A stretch of 55,303 nucleotides of DNA from a bacterium MS4 (GTDB lineage: Bacteria > Bacillota > Clostridia > Oscillospirales > Acutalibacteraceae): contig CCFG01000013.1 in the NCBI GenBank assembly GCA_000752215.1, forward strand, positions 1 to 55,303, given 5' to 3'. Numbering within the stretch: the stretch's first letter is position 1; the number at the start of each line of letters is the position of its first letter. The notes under the pieces were generated by a model. The model was not told where the DNA came from. It was given only the letters and a program-made list of their open reading frames with translations, and searched no databases. Both the position numbers and the translations under genes were made by a program. Shown piece by piece: positions 25,203 to 35,277 of this stretch.

Positions 25203-27213
25203 GCCGGTATTCGGCTGGCTCTGTTTTTTCTTCAGTATGGTGACGATTACGGGCATCCTGACCTTGGCCCTTTTTTCCGGGGAATTCATCAACCGCGGCG
25301 ACTACTTCCTCAGAGAAGTGAAAGATGCGTTTGAACAGGACTATCAAAAAACTTCCCTGTTCAGTCAGGGGATGGGGTACCGACTGCAGGATATTCTGGA
25401 TTCGCTGGCCGCAGGAAAAGAAGCTGACGACACCGGTGCCTGGGACGTTTTGGACCGGGACGCGAGCAAAAACATCCTCTATTCGGCGGGAACAAAGGAA
25501 AAGCCCGCCAAATATTCCAACGGATACCCGAATCTGGATCTGGACACCGCCCCGCTGCCGGACGGGTATAACTTCAAGCTGAACTTCGACGGCGAAAAAG
25601 TGACGATTACCAAGGACGGAAAAAATCTGGATATTTACGGAGACGGCGTTTACCGGCCGAACAAATCCATGTGGTATGTTCCGGGTTACACCAGCAACAC
25701 GGACCTGAACGATTCCGCGCTGGAGGACTACCGCGTAACCATGTTTGTCCGCAATGAGCTTGTCGAACCGATCAGCGGCAGCAGCGTGCTGTCCTACATT
25801 CCGGAGGAGCAGACAAATATGAAAACCGCTTTGTATGCCGCCGGGGTCTTTCTGCTGCTCGGCCTGATTGCCTTTGCCGCATATGTTCTGCTGAGGAAAG
25901 ACAAAAAGCTGGCCGATCTGGCGCTGGCCCGCTTTACCGGCTGGTTCTGGTGGGAATTCAAGGCGCTGTGCGTCGCCGTGCTGATCTACCTGGACGTTGT
26001 TTTTATTACCAACACCTGGCGCAGCAACTGGATTCTATGGGGAATCTGCGCGGTGGTTTCGCTGTTCTGTTATTATCTGGTGGTAAACGATATGCGCTAT
26101 AACCGTCCCTTCTACCGGCACAATATTTTCAACTCCGCTTTAAACAATTACAGAAGGTTCGAATTTTCAAGGCCGTTCCAGCGGCAGATGGTCCAACGGT
26201 TCTGGGCGCTGCTGGCAGCTGAAATCCTGCTGCTGCTGTTTGGTTTGACCGTAACGGCCGTCATTCATCCCAGTTCATTCTTCGTCATGGTCTTTCTGCT
26301 GCTGGTGCTTGCCGGGATGATTTATCTGATTTACCGGTATGTGCGCAGATTTCAGAACACCGTCTACGACATCGGGCTTCTGATACGCCATATTTCCCTT
26401 GTAAAAACCGGCGATCCTTCGGCGGTGGTCGAGCTGCCCGCGGAAGCGGACCTGAAAAACGCTTCGCTGGAATTGAATGAGATCCAGTCCGGCATCGGCG
26501 AAGCGGTGGAGGAACGCCTCAAAAGCGAACGGATGAAAATAGAGCTGATCACCAATGTGAGCCACGACCTGAAAACACCGCTCACGTCCATCATCAGCTA
26601 TATCGACCTGTTAAAGCAGGAAGAGAGTCTTCCCGACCATGTAAAGGACTATATCGAAATCCTTGCCCAAAAATCCGACCGGCTGAAAAACATGGTGCAG
26701 GACATCTTTCAGGTGAGCAAGGCGACCAGCGGAAACATTGAGATGAATCCGGAAATTCTGGATTACGGCAAGCTGATCCTGCAGACACTGGCAGATATGA
26801 ACGAACAGGTGGAAGCCTCCGGCCTGCTATTAAAAATCGACGTTCCGGATACCCCCGTCATGATCCGGGCAGACGGAAAGCTCTTATACCGGGTGTTCCA
26901 GAATCTCATCGGCAACGCGCTGCAGTATTCGCTGGACGGCTCCCGTGTTTTTATTACGCTGGAACAAACCGGGGAAGAAGCCTCCGCCTCGGTAAAGAAC
27001 ACCTCCCGCTTTGAGCTGGACGGCGACCGGGATATGACCGAACGCTTTGTAAGGGGAGACAGCTCGCGCACGACAAGCGGCAGCGGACTGGGGCTTTCCA
27101 TTGCGCGCAGTTTTACAGAGGCCTGCGGGGGCAGGTTCGGAATCAGTGTCGACGCCGACCTCTTTTCGGCCAGAGTCGACTTTCCGCTTATCCAGCGGCC
27201 GGAAGAGCAGTGA
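25177..27213 (+). CDS. Membrane sensor histidine kinase
   Basis: A 678-residue kinase. One helix lies near residues 12-34, an extracellular domain at about 35-205, then about five more helices between residues 212 and 388 (for example YAAGVFLLLGLIAFAAYVLL and FFVMVFLLLVLAGMIYLIYR). A coiled linker leads to the catalytic core. The phospho-acceptor histidine is His463 in NVSHDLKTPLTSI; the N box is VFQNLIGNALQYS and the G2 box SGSGLGLSIARS. The TTG start at 25177 follows AAGGTGG by 9 bases and lies inside the regulator gene. Six helices are more than the two of a simple VanS, so the membrane part may itself sense. The ligand is unknown. Confidence 0.9.
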   Translation: MATKSKKFKPVFGWLCFFFSMVTITGILTLALFSGEFINRGDYFLREVKDAFEQDYQKTSLFSQGMGYRLQDILDSLAAGKEADDTGAWDVLDRDASKNILYSAGTKEKPAKYSNGYPNLDLDTAPLPDGYNFKLNFDGEKVTITKDGKNLDIYGDGVYRPNKSMWYVPGYTSNTDLNDSALEDYRVTMFVRNELVEPISGSSVLSYIPEEQTNMKTALYAAGVFLLLGLIAFAAYVLLRKDKKLADLALARFTGWFWWEFKALCVAVLIYLDVVFITNTWRSNWILWGICAVVSLFCYYLVVNDMRYNRPFYRHNIFNSALNNYRRFEFSRPFQRQMVQRFWALLAAEILLLLFGLTVTAVIHPSSFFVMVFLLLVLAGMIYLIYRYVRRFQNTVYDIGLLIRHISLVKTGDPSAVVELPAEADLKNASLELNEIQSGIGEAVEERLKSERMKIELITNVSHDLKTPLTSIISYIDLLKQEESLPDHVKDYIEILAQKSDRLKNMVQDIFQVSKATSGNIEMNPEILDYGKLILQTLADMNEQVEASGLLLKIDVPDTPVMIRADGKLLYRVFQNLIGNALQYSLDGSRVFITLEQTGEEASASVKNTSRFELDGDRDMTERFVRGDSSRTTSGSGLGLSIARSFTEACGGRFGISVDADLFSARVDFPLIQRPEEQ

Positions 27214-27237
27214 AGAGTGCGATTGCTGTGAACATAA

Positions 27238-27282
27238 AAAGGAAAACCGATGCGAGCTTCTCGCCCGCGCCGGTTTTCCTTT
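27238..27282 (+). terminator. Terminator after the two-component operon
   Basis: Twelve-base arms AAAGGAAAACCG and CGGTTTTCCTTT enclose a 21-base loop that can itself pair in part (GCGAG/CTCGC). A short T-rich stretch follows. Confidence 0.75.
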
Positions 27283-27291
27283 ATTATTCGC

Positions 27292-27320
27292 TTGCAGTTT
27301 TCGCGTTTCCATCATATAAT
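27292..27320 (+). promoter_or_regulatory. Sigma-A-type promoter of the rodA-like gene
   Basis: TTGCAG (27292-27297) and a consensus TATAAT (27315-27320) are 17 bases apart, 21 bases before the start codon. It begins directly after the preceding terminator, so rodA is transcribed on its own. Confidence 0.78.
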
Positions 27321-27341
27321 AAGTAAATTAGAGGTGAAGTC

Positions 27342-28490
27342 ATGCGAGGTTTGAAATCTTTTCTCAACTATTTAAAACGGGCGGACAAGCTGTATTGGAC
27401 CGTCATGATTCTGATATCGGCGTACAGCCTCCTGCTGCTCAAAACCGTGCCCAACAGCGATTCGGGCAAGTCCTATTTTACTGTACAGCTGGTCGCCATT
27501 ATGATCGGCTATGTGGGCGCGATCCTGTTCACGCTGATCGATTACCGGGAAATCGCGAGCTATTGGTATATTGTGGCGGGATTTTGCCTTTTTTTAATTA
27601 TTTATACGCAGATTTTCGGTATTGCGGTGAAAAGCAGCGGCGGCATTAACGCAAAAGCGTGGATTCAACTGCCGGGTACCACCTTTCAGCCCAGTGAACT
27701 GGTCAAAATCGGTTTTATCATTACATTTTCCAAACATGTATCGGAACTGAAAGAACGCGATCTGCTGAAATCCTTTCCGCAGGTCATCCTGCTGGCTCTC
27801 CATGCGATGATTCCGATCGTACTGGTCCATTTTCAGGGAGACGACGGCACCGCAGTCATCTTCTTCTGCATGTTTCTTGCCATGGCGTTTGGAGCCGGGG
27901 TCCAGTTCAGATACTTTGGAGCGGTTTTTGCGGCAATCGCGGTCGCTTTTCCGATCGCATGGGAGTATCTTCTACAGGATTATCAGAAAGACCGCTTTAC
28001 CATTTTCCGCCATCCGGAAACGGACCCGCTGGACAAGGGCCTGCAGCAGATTCAGGGCAGGCTGTCCATCGGTAGCGGACAGTTGTGGGGACGCGGGCTG
28101 TTCAACGGCAATTCCCGTGTCAGCAAAGGCCTAGTACCCGTACAGCAGAGCGATTTTATTTTCTCGGTCGCGGGCGAGCAGCTCGGCTTTTTCGGCTGTA
28201 TGCTGATTATGGTTCTTCTTCTGCTGCTCCTGCTGCGGACGCTCCGGATCGCGAGAAAGTCCCCCGACTGTCTGGGCAGCAGCATCTGCTTCGGCTTCTT
28301 CGGCATGATTGCGGCGCAGGCACTGTTCAATTTAGGCATGTGCCTGAACCTTTTGCCGGTCATGGGTGTCACGCTCCCGTTTTTCAGCGCGGGCGGTTCG
28401 TCCGCGGCCTGTCTGTATCTGGGGTTCGGGTTAGCGCAGAACGTGCATATGCACAGAATGAACACGGACAAAGTCACGCTCCGGCGATAG
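27342..28490 (+). CDS. rodA: SEDS-family peptidoglycan glycosyltransferase (RodA-type)
   Basis: SEDS proteins polymerise lipid II with a class B penicillin-binding protein. The 382-residue protein has about ten hydrophobic segments. Signatures include NAKAWIQLPGTTFQPSELVK, the conserved aspartate in HFQGDDGTAVIF, QQSDFIFSVAGEQLGFFG, and the C-terminal GVTLPFFSAGGSSAACLYLG. It is nearer RodA/SpoVE than an O-antigen ligase. RodA and FtsW/SpoVE are hard to tell apart without an alignment. AGAGGTG precedes the ATG. There is no adjacent pbp gene. A terminator follows. Confidence 0.85.
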   Translation: MRGLKSFLNYLKRADKLYWTVMILISAYSLLLLKTVPNSDSGKSYFTVQLVAIMIGYVGAILFTLIDYREIASYWYIVAGFCLFLIIYTQIFGIAVKSSGGINAKAWIQLPGTTFQPSELVKIGFIITFSKHVSELKERDLLKSFPQVILLALHAMIPIVLVHFQGDDGTAVIFFCMFLAMAFGAGVQFRYFGAVFAAIAVAFPIAWEYLLQDYQKDRFTIFRHPETDPLDKGLQQIQGRLSIGSGQLWGRGLFNGNSRVSKGLVPVQQSDFIFSVAGEQLGFFGCMLIMVLLLLLLLRTLRIARKSPDCLGSSICFGFFGMIAAQALFNLGMCLNLLPVMGVTLPFFSAGGSSAACLYLGFGLAQNVHMHRMNTDKVTLRR

Positions 28491-28501
28491 AGCGTCATGA
28501 T

Positions 28502-28540
28502 AAAAAACACCGTCTGGCTGTTGTCCAGACGGTGTTTTTT
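28502..28540. terminator. Bidirectional terminator between rodA and the DUF3006 gene
   Basis: Perfect 16-base arms (28502-28517 and 28525-28540) surround a seven-base loop. A-run and T-run at the two ends make it work for both convergent units. Confidence 0.92.
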
Positions 28541-28557
28541 ATCATATCCCGTATTTT

Positions 28558-28779
28558 TTATTGAAAAAGTTTATCCTGCAGTTTTTTTGTTTTGGATCGC
28601 CTTTGCGCCGTCGCTTCCGCATTGACGCTGAGCGTCCCCTCGGCGTCGTCCACGTTCAGCACGTCGCCTTCCCGCGCGCCCTGCGGGAGCTCGGAGGTTT
28701 CAATGGCGAAGAATTTCTGATCCTTATCCTCACAGATTGCGTAGGTTCCCTCAAAACGGTCTATGACCAGCATTTTCAT
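28558..28779 (-). CDS. DUF3006-family small protein
   Basis: A 73-residue protein that begins MKMLVIDRFEGTYAICEDKD, typical of DUF3006, with the ELPQGAREGDVLNV core. The predicted fold is a small beta barrel with a charged, Lys/Arg/Gln-rich tail (residues 55-73). DUF3006 genes commonly lie next to ComEC/Rec2-like metallo-hydrolases, as here, 24 bases downstream. Its role is unknown; a modulator or nucleic-acid-binding partner of the hydrolase is only a suggestion. Confidence 0.82.
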   Translation of the reverse strand: MKMLVIDRFEGTYAICEDKDQKFFAIETSELPQGAREGDVLNVDDAEGTLSVNAEATAQRRSKTKKLQDKLFQ

Positions 28780-28803
28780 TTTTCTATCCCCTCTTTATTA
28801 TCA

Positions 28804-29727
28804 TCAGCGCTCGGCTGCAAGCTTTATATTTTGCCCGTCACTCATAAAAATAAGCGTTCCGCTGACATCGGTCCGGTAAACCGCCGCGCCGGCGGACAAC
28901 AGTCTTTTCAGTACTTCCCGTTTCGGAAGCCCGTTGGAGTCGTCGGCAACGGAAATCGCCGCCCATTTCGGCTTTACGGCGTTCAGCAGAGCGTCCGTGG
29001 TGGAGGTACTGCTGCCGTGGTGGCCGACCTTCAGAACATCGGCGGAAAGGTCTTCCCCGTCTGCGATCAAATCGGATTCCTCCTCTTTTTCCGCGTCGCC
29101 CATCAGCAGAAACCGCGTTTTTCCATAGGTCAGCTTCAGGACGATGGAATTGTTGTTGGTGCTTCCGCCCTGCCGAACAGGAGCAAGAACCTCTATTTTC
29201 ATACTGCCGAGAAAGAAAGTCTCTCCGGGCAGGGGAACAACTGTGGAAATCTGTTTTTCGTTCAGCGCTTTTTGTGTGGAAAGATATTCCTCGCTGAATG
29301 GAATCAGGTCCTTCGGGATATCAGGCGCAAAATATTTTTTGACGGGATAATGCCCAATCAGGTACGCAAAACCGCCGATATGGTCCTCGTCGGGATGCGT
29401 GTTGACCATATACTCCAGTTCCTTTACGCCCCGGCGGTCAAGATATTCCGCCACCGGCTCCCCGCAATCGACAGTCCCGCCGTCCACGAGCATTGCTTTC
29501 CCCTCGCACTCAATCAAGATGCTGTCGGCCTTTCCGACCTCCAACACATGGAGGGACATCGGGCTGGAATCCGCCGCCGAAGAAAAATCGCTCAGTCCGA
29601 AAAAGGAAAAAGCCCGGTGCCAGAAGGCTGCTGCCCCGAACGGCAGCAACGAAACAACGAGCCCCATCGCCAGAAACAGTGAAATGGTGATTTTCAGCGC
29701 CTTTTTACTGCTTTTTTGCTGCTCCAT
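28804..29727 (-). CDS. Membrane-anchored metallo-beta-lactamase-fold hydrolase (ComEC C-terminal-like)
   Basis: A 307-residue protein with an N-terminal anchor (residues 11-34, ITISLFLAMGLVVSLLPFGA) and an outside-facing hydrolase domain. The metal motif NTHPDEDHIGG has the HxDxDH pattern, and FLLMGDAEKEEE and VLKVGHHGSSTSTT supply the remaining ligands. It resembles the C-terminal domain of ComEC/Rec2, whose homologues cleave DNA, but without the ComEC channel. The start is the ATG ending at 29727 (MEQQKSSKKALK), which overlaps the YgiQ gene by 34 bases. No other competence gene is near, so a DNA-uptake role is unproved. Confidence 0.83.
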   Translation of the reverse strand: MEQQKSSKKALKITISLFLAMGLVVSLLPFGAAAFWHRAFSFFGLSDFSSAADSSPMSLHVLEVGKADSILIECEGKAMLVDGGTVDCGEPVAEYLDRRGVKELEYMVNTHPDEDHIGGFAYLIGHYPVKKYFAPDIPKDLIPFSEEYLSTQKALNEKQISTVVPLPGETFFLGSMKIEVLAPVRQGGSTNNNSIVLKLTYGKTRFLLMGDAEKEEESDLIADGEDLSADVLKVGHHGSSTSTTDALLNAVKPKWAAISVADDSNGLPKREVLKRLLSAGAAVYRTDVSGTLIFMSDGQNIKLAAER

Positions 29728-31568
29728 CTGCCCTGCTTCTCTCTTTTTTGAACTTGGGCTGCACGCTGCATGGCAGGGCTGGGAGGAACAAGACACGAGC
29801 CGCCCGTACCGATCAGGTCGCTGCGGCCCGCGGCTTTCAGCGCCGCAATTACCAGATCCCTGTTCTTTGGATTAAAATACTGCAGAAGCGCCCGCTGCAT
29901 CGCCTTTTCCCGGTCGGTGCGGGGAATATAGACTTCTTTCATCGTATAAGGATCGAGCCCGGTGTAGAACATGCAGGTGGAAATGGTGCCGGGCGTGGGA
30001 TAAAAATCCTGCACCTGCTCCGGACGAAGATGCTCGCGCTTTAGAAACAGGGCGAGCGAAACCGCGTCTTTCAGGGTGCTGCCTGGGTGGGAGGACATCA
30101 GGTATGGAACAAGATACTGCTCCTTGCCCTCCTCCTTACAGAATCGATAATACTTTTTTTCAAATTTCAAAAACGATTCAATATGCGGCTTGCCCATACA
30201 GTCAAGGACCTCCGGCGTACAGTGCTCCGGCGCAACCTTCAGCTGTCCGCTGACATGATACTTGACCAGTTCCTTAAAAAAGGCGTCGTCCTTGTCTTCA
30301 ATCAAATAATCAAAGCGGATGCCGGAACGGATAAACACGCGTTTGACCTTCGGCAGGGCGCGCAGCCTGCGCAGAATGTCGAGGTATTCGCTGTGGTCCA
30401 CCTTGAGCAGAGGGCACGGTTTCGGTGAAAGGCATTTTTTGCCGCCCGCGCAGAGCCCCAGCTTTTCCTGCTTGTCGCAGGACGGATGGCGGAAATTGGC
30501 GGTCGGACCGCCGACATCGTGGATATATCCTTTAAAATTCGGGCTTTCCGTCAGCTTTTTCGCTTCGCGCAGGATGGACTCCTCGCTGCGGGTGGTGATG
30601 GAACGGCCCTGATGGAAGGCGATCGAACAGAAATTGCAGGCGCCAAAACAGCCGCGGTTGTGAGTAATGGAGAACTCCACCTCCCGAATGGCCGGAACCC
30701 CGCCCATGCTTTCGTAGCACGGGTGATAGGTGCGCATATACGGCAGCTCATAAACGGCGTCGAGCTCCTTTTGCTTTAAAGGCGGCATCGGCGGGTTTTG
30801 AACCAGTATTTTGCCGCCGTGGCGCTGAATGACTCTGCGTCCCCGCACGGCGTCCTGCTCATCCTGCTGTTTGCGGCAGGAAACGGCGTACTCTCTTTTA
30901 TTCTGACAGACCTGCTCAAAGCTGGGACAGTCGACCGCCGGAACGGGCCGGTATTCCTTTGTGGGAACCGCATAGCAGGTGCCGAGGATATCGGTGATCG
31001 TACTGATCGGCTCGCCGGAAAACAGGCGGCGGGCAATTTCGACCGTCTGGCTTTCGCCCATGCCGTAGGTCAGCAAATCCGCCCCGGAGTCCAAAAGAAT
31101 CGACGGGCGGATTTTGTCGTCCCAGTAATCGTAATGTGCGAAACGGCGGAGGGAAGCTTCCAGCCCGCCGATAACGACCGGCGAATCCGGATAGATCTCC
31201 CTGATTTTCTTCGTGTAGACAATAACGGCGCGGTCGGGCCGGAGACCGGTTCTGTTCCCCGGAGAATAGGCGTCTTCTTTGCGCCTGCGGCGCGCCACGG
31301 TGTAATGGGCGACCATGGAATCAATGTTTCCCGAGTTGACCAGAAAGCCGTATTTCGGCTTGCCGAAGCGGGTAAAGTCCCGGTCGGTGCGCCAGTCCGG
31401 CTGCGCCAGAATGGCCACCCGGTAGCCAAACTGCTCCAGCACGCGCGAGATGATCGCGGTGCCGAAGGTGGGATGGTCAACGTAGGCGTCGCCGGTTACA
31501 ACGACGAAATCCGGCACGTCCCAGCCAAGAGCATTTATTTCTTCTTTTGTAATGGGTAAAAAAGGCAT
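29694..31568 (-). CDS. YgiQ-family radical SAM protein
   Basis: A 624-residue radical SAM protein of the UPF0313/YgiQ type. The cluster motif is RGCFGACNFCSI (CxxxCxxC, at about residue 320), with the N-terminal PDFVVVTGDAYVDHPTFGTA and the GGLEASLRRFAHYDYWDD region characteristic of the family. It carries an extra cysteine-rich segment, CDKQEKLGLCAGGKKCLSPK, which may bind a second cluster. The reaction is unknown. Its start lies 6 bases from the end of the ftsK gene, so it is in the same transcript. Confidence 0.9.
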   Translation of the reverse strand: MPFLPITKEEINALGWDVPDFVVVTGDAYVDHPTFGTAIISRVLEQFGYRVAILAQPDWRTDRDFTRFGKPKYGFLVNSGNIDSMVAHYTVARRRRKEDAYSPGNRTGLRPDRAVIVYTKKIREIYPDSPVVIGGLEASLRRFAHYDYWDDKIRPSILLDSGADLLTYGMGESQTVEIARRLFSGEPISTITDILGTCYAVPTKEYRPVPAVDCPSFEQVCQNKREYAVSCRKQQDEQDAVRGRRVIQRHGGKILVQNPPMPPLKQKELDAVYELPYMRTYHPCYESMGGVPAIREVEFSITHNRGCFGACNFCSIAFHQGRSITTRSEESILREAKKLTESPNFKGYIHDVGGPTANFRHPSCDKQEKLGLCAGGKKCLSPKPCPLLKVDHSEYLDILRRLRALPKVKRVFIRSGIRFDYLIEDKDDAFFKELVKYHVSGQLKVAPEHCTPEVLDCMGKPHIESFLKFEKKYYRFCKEEGKEQYLVPYLMSSHPGSTLKDAVSLALFLKREHLRPEQVQDFYPTPGTISTCMFYTGLDPYTMKEVYIPRTDREKAMQRALLQYFNPKNRDLVIAALKAAGRSDLIGTGGSCLVPPSPAMQRAAQVQKREKQGRWSSKKAVKRR

Positions 31569-31573
31569 TCCGC

Positions 31574-34072
31574 TTATTCTTCACTTTCTTTTTGATCTGC
31601 CTGCTGCATGGTCATTTCCAGCCACTGCTGGTATGTAATGAGCACCTGACGCGGCTTGGAGCCTTCGTGTGGGCCTACAATGCCCATCTGCTCCATCTCG
31701 TCGACCAGACGGCCGGCGCGGGCATACCCGAGGCGCAGACGGCGCTGGAGCAGAGAGGTCGAAGCCTGTCCCGCTTCCACAACGCATTTGACCGCTTCCG
31801 GCATCATGGGGTCGGTATCGCCGTTCACGCCGCTGTCGCCTCCGCTGTCCTTTTCGGCTACGGCGTTTTTCTCAATCTCTTCGGCAATATTTTTATCATA
31901 TCCCGCTTCCTGCGACTTCTTTACGAAATTCACGACGGATTCAATTTCGCTGTCGCTGACAAAGCAGCCCTGGATTCTGGTGGGCTTCTGCGAGCCGACG
32001 GGCGAAAACAGCATATCCCCGCGCCCCAGAAGCTTTTCCGCGCCGCCCATGTCCAGAATGGTTCTGGAATCCACCTGGGAGGAAACGGAGAACGCGATAC
32101 GGCTTGGGATATTCGCCTTGATAATTCCGGTGATGACGTCGACGGAGGGCCGCTGTGTGGCAATCAGCAGATGCATGCCCGCGGCACGCGCCATCTGCGC
32201 CAGACGGCAGATGGAATCCTCCACCTCGTTGGGGGCGGCCATCATCAGGTCGGCAAGCTCGTCAATGATGATGACGATCTGCGGCAGGTGCGGCATGGGC
32301 TGCCCGTTTTCATCCTGAAAGCCGTTGCTTTCCGCCAGCGCGTTGTATCCGCCCAGGTCACGCACATTGTTCGCGGCGAAGGTCTTGTAACGCTTGAGCA
32401 TTTCCGTGACGGCCCATCCCAAAGCGCCCGCGGCCTTGCGGGGATCGGTGACGACCGGAACCAAAAGCTGCGGAATCCCATTGTAAATGCCCAGTTCCAC
32501 CACCTTCGGGTCGATCATCAGAAATTTGACTTCTTCCGGAGTGGATTTATACAGAAGGCTGACGATAAACGAGTTGATGCACACGGATTTTCCGGAACCC
32601 GTGGCGCCCGCAATCAGAAGATGGGGCATCTTGCTCAGATCCGCCGTTGCGACCGCGCCAGCGATGTCGCGCCCGAGCACGACGGTCAGGCGGCTTTTCG
32701 CTGCGCCGAAGCTGTTGGACTCGATCAGCTCGCGCATTCTGACGACGCTGACCTTCTTGTTCGGGACCTCTATCCCGACGGCGGCCTTGCCCGGAATCGG
32801 CGCTTCGATACGCACGCCGGACGCGGCGAGGTTCATGGCGATATCGTCGGACAGATTCGTGATTTTACTGATTTTTACACCCGCGGCGGGCTGCAGCTCG
32901 TAACGGGTCACGGCGGGGCCGCGGCTGATATCCACGATTTTTGTCTGGACCCCGAAGCTCTTCAGCGTCTGCACCAGCATCTGCCCGTTCAGCTTCAGTT
33001 CCTCGGTCACATCCTGTTCGCTTAGTTCCTTTGTGGTTTCAAGCATAGTGACCGGCGGGAAATGGTAGGTGCCGTCCTGCGGCGGCTCGTCGGTAAACAT
33101 GGTCATCTGCACGCCGGCGGGTTCGGGTGTTTTTTGCGTTTCCGGCTGCGGCGAAACGGCCTGACGGGCGGCATAAGCGGCGGCGGCCGCTGCGGAGCCG
33201 GTTTTATCCGCGGACGGCGGAACCGGAGCCGCGGGCTGCTCTATCTTTTCCACTACGGGCTCTTTGACCCCGAATACCTTTTCCAGCTGTTCGAGCTTCT
33301 TGTTTTTCTGCTGTTTATCCTTGGCCTGAACGGCACGCTTCGCCATATCCTCGCGGTCAAGCGCAATATCGATGTTGGAATTGGCCTGACGGGCGCGTTC
33401 CACAGCCCGCTGTTCCTGTGCGCTGCTGAAACTGGCAGCCATCATGTCGGCCGGTTTTGTCACCGCCCGGAACAATTGGACGAGGCTGGTCCCGGTCAAA
33501 ATCATAACCGCTACGAAAAGAGACAGAATAATAACGATTTTTGCCCCTGTCGAACCGAGAGCCGCGACGAACGGGATTCCGATCAGGCCGCTGAACAGCC
33601 CAGCGCCGGACCTTTGGATACCCAGGGTATAAAGATCCTTGAGCCTGTCCCAGTACGAGGTAATGGGCGTATTGTTCTGATCGGTAAAAATATAGACAGC
33701 CGCGCAAAACAGCGCAATAATGACGATCATAAAAATGACTTTGCTGCCCAGCCGGTTTTTCTGGCGCTCAAAAGCCGTTACGAGCGATATGTAGCAGAGA
33801 AGGATCGGCCAGATGATCGCGCAGCTTCCAAAAAGGCCCAGAAGCGCGTTGTGGCACCACAGCCAGATGTGGTCGCCCCCGATCAGCACAAGGCAGACCA
33901 TCAGAATGGACATGGCAAACACCACAATCGCGTTGATCTGATTGCGCTGCCTGATATACTCGGCATCCTTTTCCGCCCTTGTTTTTCTTCCGCCGGCAAG
34001 GTGCTGTGCCTTCGGCTTGCTCCGTGTGCGGGGCGCCGCTTTCTTATTCGTATTTGTTCTTTGAGTTGCCAC
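31574..34072 (-). CDS. ftsK: DNA translocase FtsK/SpoIIIE
   Basis: An 832-residue hexameric DNA pump of the division or sporulation septum. Residues ~48-200 hold four to five membrane helices, followed by a charged and Pro/Ala-rich linker (about 240-345). The motor domain has Walker [16 protein letters not shown] and Walker [13 protein letters not shown]. The last ~65 residues form the gamma DNA-reading domain ([20 protein letters not shown]). The start is GTG at 34072 after AAGGTG. Neighbouring tepA-like genes also lie near spoIIIE in B. subtilis, suggesting the SpoIIIE side, but FtsK and SpoIIIE cannot be told apart here. Confidence 0.95.
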   Translation of the reverse strand: MATQRTNTNKKAAPRTRSKPKAQHLAGGRKTRAEKDAEYIRQRNQINAIVVFAMSILMVCLVLIGGDHIWLWCHNALLGLFGSCAIIWPILLCYISLVTAFERQKNRLGSKVIFMIVIIALFCAAVYIFTDQNNTPITSYWDRLKDLYTLGIQRSGAGLFSGLIGIPFVAALGSTGAKIVIILSLFVAVMILTGTSLVQLFRAVTKPADMMAASFSSAQEQRAVERARQANSNIDIALDREDMAKRAVQAKDKQQKNKKLEQLEKVFGVKEPVVEKIEQPAAPVPPSADKTGSAAAAAAYAARQAVSPQPETQKTPEPAGVQMTMFTDEPPQDGTYHFPPVTMLETTKELSEQDVTEELKLNGQMLVQTLKSFGVQTKIVDISRGPAVTRYELQPAAGVKISKITNLSDDIAMNLAASGVRIEAPIPGKAAVGIEVPNKKVSVVRMRELIESNSFGAAKSRLTVVLGRDIAGAVATADLSKMPHLLIAGATGSGKSVCINSFIVSLLYKSTPEEVKFLMIDPKVVELGIYNGIPQLLVPVVTDPRKAAGALGWAVTEMLKRYKTFAANNVRDLGGYNALAESNGFQDENGQPMPHLPQIVIIIDELADLMMAAPNEVEDSICRLAQMARAAGMHLLIATQRPSVDVITGIIKANIPSRIAFSVSSQVDSRTILDMGGAEKLLGRGDMLFSPVGSQKPTRIQGCFVSDSEIESVVNFVKKSQEAGYDKNIAEEIEKNAVAEKDSGGDSGVNGDTDPMMPEAVKCVVEAGQASTSLLQRRLRLGYARAGRLVDEMEQMGIVGPHEGSKPRQVLITYQQWLEMTMQQADQKESEE

Positions 34073-34196
34073 CTTATAATCACCTTATATTTTTATTTTA
34101 ATTTGTTCCGGTCATTCGTTATATGTAACTTACGATGAAGAATGATTCGGGAAACGCATTCCTGAAAGCTTCCCTTTTCATTCTCCATCAGATGTT

Positions 34197-35033
34197 TTAT
34201 ACGCTGCGGCTTTTGGCAGCGGTCTTTGCCGTTTTGGGCTCCGGCTTTTTTGCCCCCGCCCTGGCGGTTCTTGCGCCGGACTTTTTTTGCTGCGCTTTCT
34301 TTTTGTCTATCATATCGTAGAGGCAGTCGATGGCGTCGGAAAGGCTTCCGAGCGAATCGATCAGGCCCTCACTGACGGCGTCGTTTCCGTCCAGGACCGA
34401 CCCCACGTCCATAACCAGCTCCTGCGTGTTCATGGAAAGCTCGTGGAACCGTTCGGGGGAAATGTGAGAATTCTGCGTGACGAACCGCGTAATGCGCTCC
34501 TGCATCCGCTGGAAATACTCAAGGGTCTGCGGAACGCCGAGCAGCATGCCGTTCATACGCACCGGATGAATGGTCATCGTCGCGCTCGGGGCGATGAAAG
34601 AATGCTTGGCGGCAACCGCCAGCGGTACGCCGATGGAATGGCCGCCGCCCAGCACGAGCGACACGGTCGGCTTTTTCATACCCGCAACCAGCTCCGCAAG
34701 GGCAAGTCCGGCTTCCACGTCGCCGCCGACGGTGTTCAAAATGATCAGAAGCCCGTCTATGGTGGGCTCTTCCTCAATCGCGACAAGCTGCGGAATCACA
34801 TGCTCGTACTTGGTCGTCTTGTTCTGCGAAGGCAGAATATAATGTCCTTCGATCTGACCAATGATCGTCAGGCAGTGAATCAGATGTTTGCCGTTGCCGG
34901 TGATCACCGAACCGGTGTCGATAATCTGGTCGGTCTGCTTTTCGTTTTTCTCGGCTTTATCGTCATCATTGGCCCGCTTTATATAATCCTGGTCTTCTTT
35001 CTGGCCTTTTGCTTTTTGGTCTTTATGGCTCAT
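34197..35033 (-). CDS. tepA: ClpP-like protease, TepA family
   Basis: A 278-residue ClpP-fold protein matching the TepA (YmfB) family named for translocation enhancement. A charged N-terminal ~40 residues precede the core. The nucleophile serine is in [15 protein letters not shown], the histidine in [13 protein letters not shown], and [16 protein letters not shown] is the oxyanion-side loop. The C-terminal ~35 residues are a Lys/Ala/Arg-rich tail ([20 protein letters not shown]), unusual in ClpP itself. GGAGGG precedes the ATG. It heads the unit with ftsK, YgiQ, the metallo-hydrolase and DUF3006. Protease activity is inferred from the conserved Ser-His. Confidence 0.87.
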   Translation of the reverse strand: MSHKDQKAKGQKEDQDYIKRANDDDKAEKNEKQTDQIIDTGSVITGNGKHLIHCLTIIGQIEGHYILPSQNKTTKYEHVIPQLVAIEEEPTIDGLLIILNTVGGDVEAGLALAELVAGMKKPTVSLVLGGGHSIGVPLAVAAKHSFIAPSATMTIHPVRMNGMLLGVPQTLEYFQRMQERITRFVTQNSHISPERFHELSMNTQELVMDVGSVLDGNDAVSEGLIDSLGSLSDAIDCLYDMIDKKKAQQKKSGARTARAGAKKPEPKTAKTAAKSRSV

Positions 35034-35119
35034 TGATAATCCCTCCTACCGCTTTATTGTGCCGTAAGAAGGGTGTTCTCATACACGGAAATGTACAAGT
35101 TTGAAATATCAATATTATG

Positions 35120-35148
35120 ATTATATCATCTGTTGTGATATTCATCAA
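35120..35148 (-). promoter_or_regulatory. Sigma-A-type promoter of the tepA-ftsK unit
   Basis: On the minus strand TTGATG (35143-35148) and TATAAT with a TGA extension (35120-35125) are 17 bases apart, about 87 bases before the tepA start codon. Confidence 0.68.
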
Positions 35149-35198
35149 GAAAATAAAGCGTCAAAATAGAATGCTTTGGCAGAAAGTGATTGGATAGA

Positions 35199-35227
35199 TT
35201 GACAATTTTGCTTTTTTATTGGATAAT
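35199..35227 (+). promoter_or_regulatory. Sigma-A-type promoter of the aconitase operon
   Basis: A consensus TTGACA (35199-35204) and GATAAT (35222-35227) are separated by 17 bases. Transcription would begin near 35234, 44 bases before the aconitase start. No clear Rex operator was found over it. Confidence 0.78.
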
Positions 35228-35277
35228 GGTTATATATTTAACTATGTTGGGAATTCGAATTGGAAGGAAGCTTGCTA

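Noticed and set aside
31592-33025. 477-codon open frame antisense to ftsK
   Set aside because: Shadow of the conserved FtsK motor domain.
35133-35148. Possible Rex operator TTGTGATATTCATCAA
   Set aside because: Symmetry is poor and the length is two bases short of the usual 18-base site; most of it is explained by the -35 and spacer of the tepA promoter.
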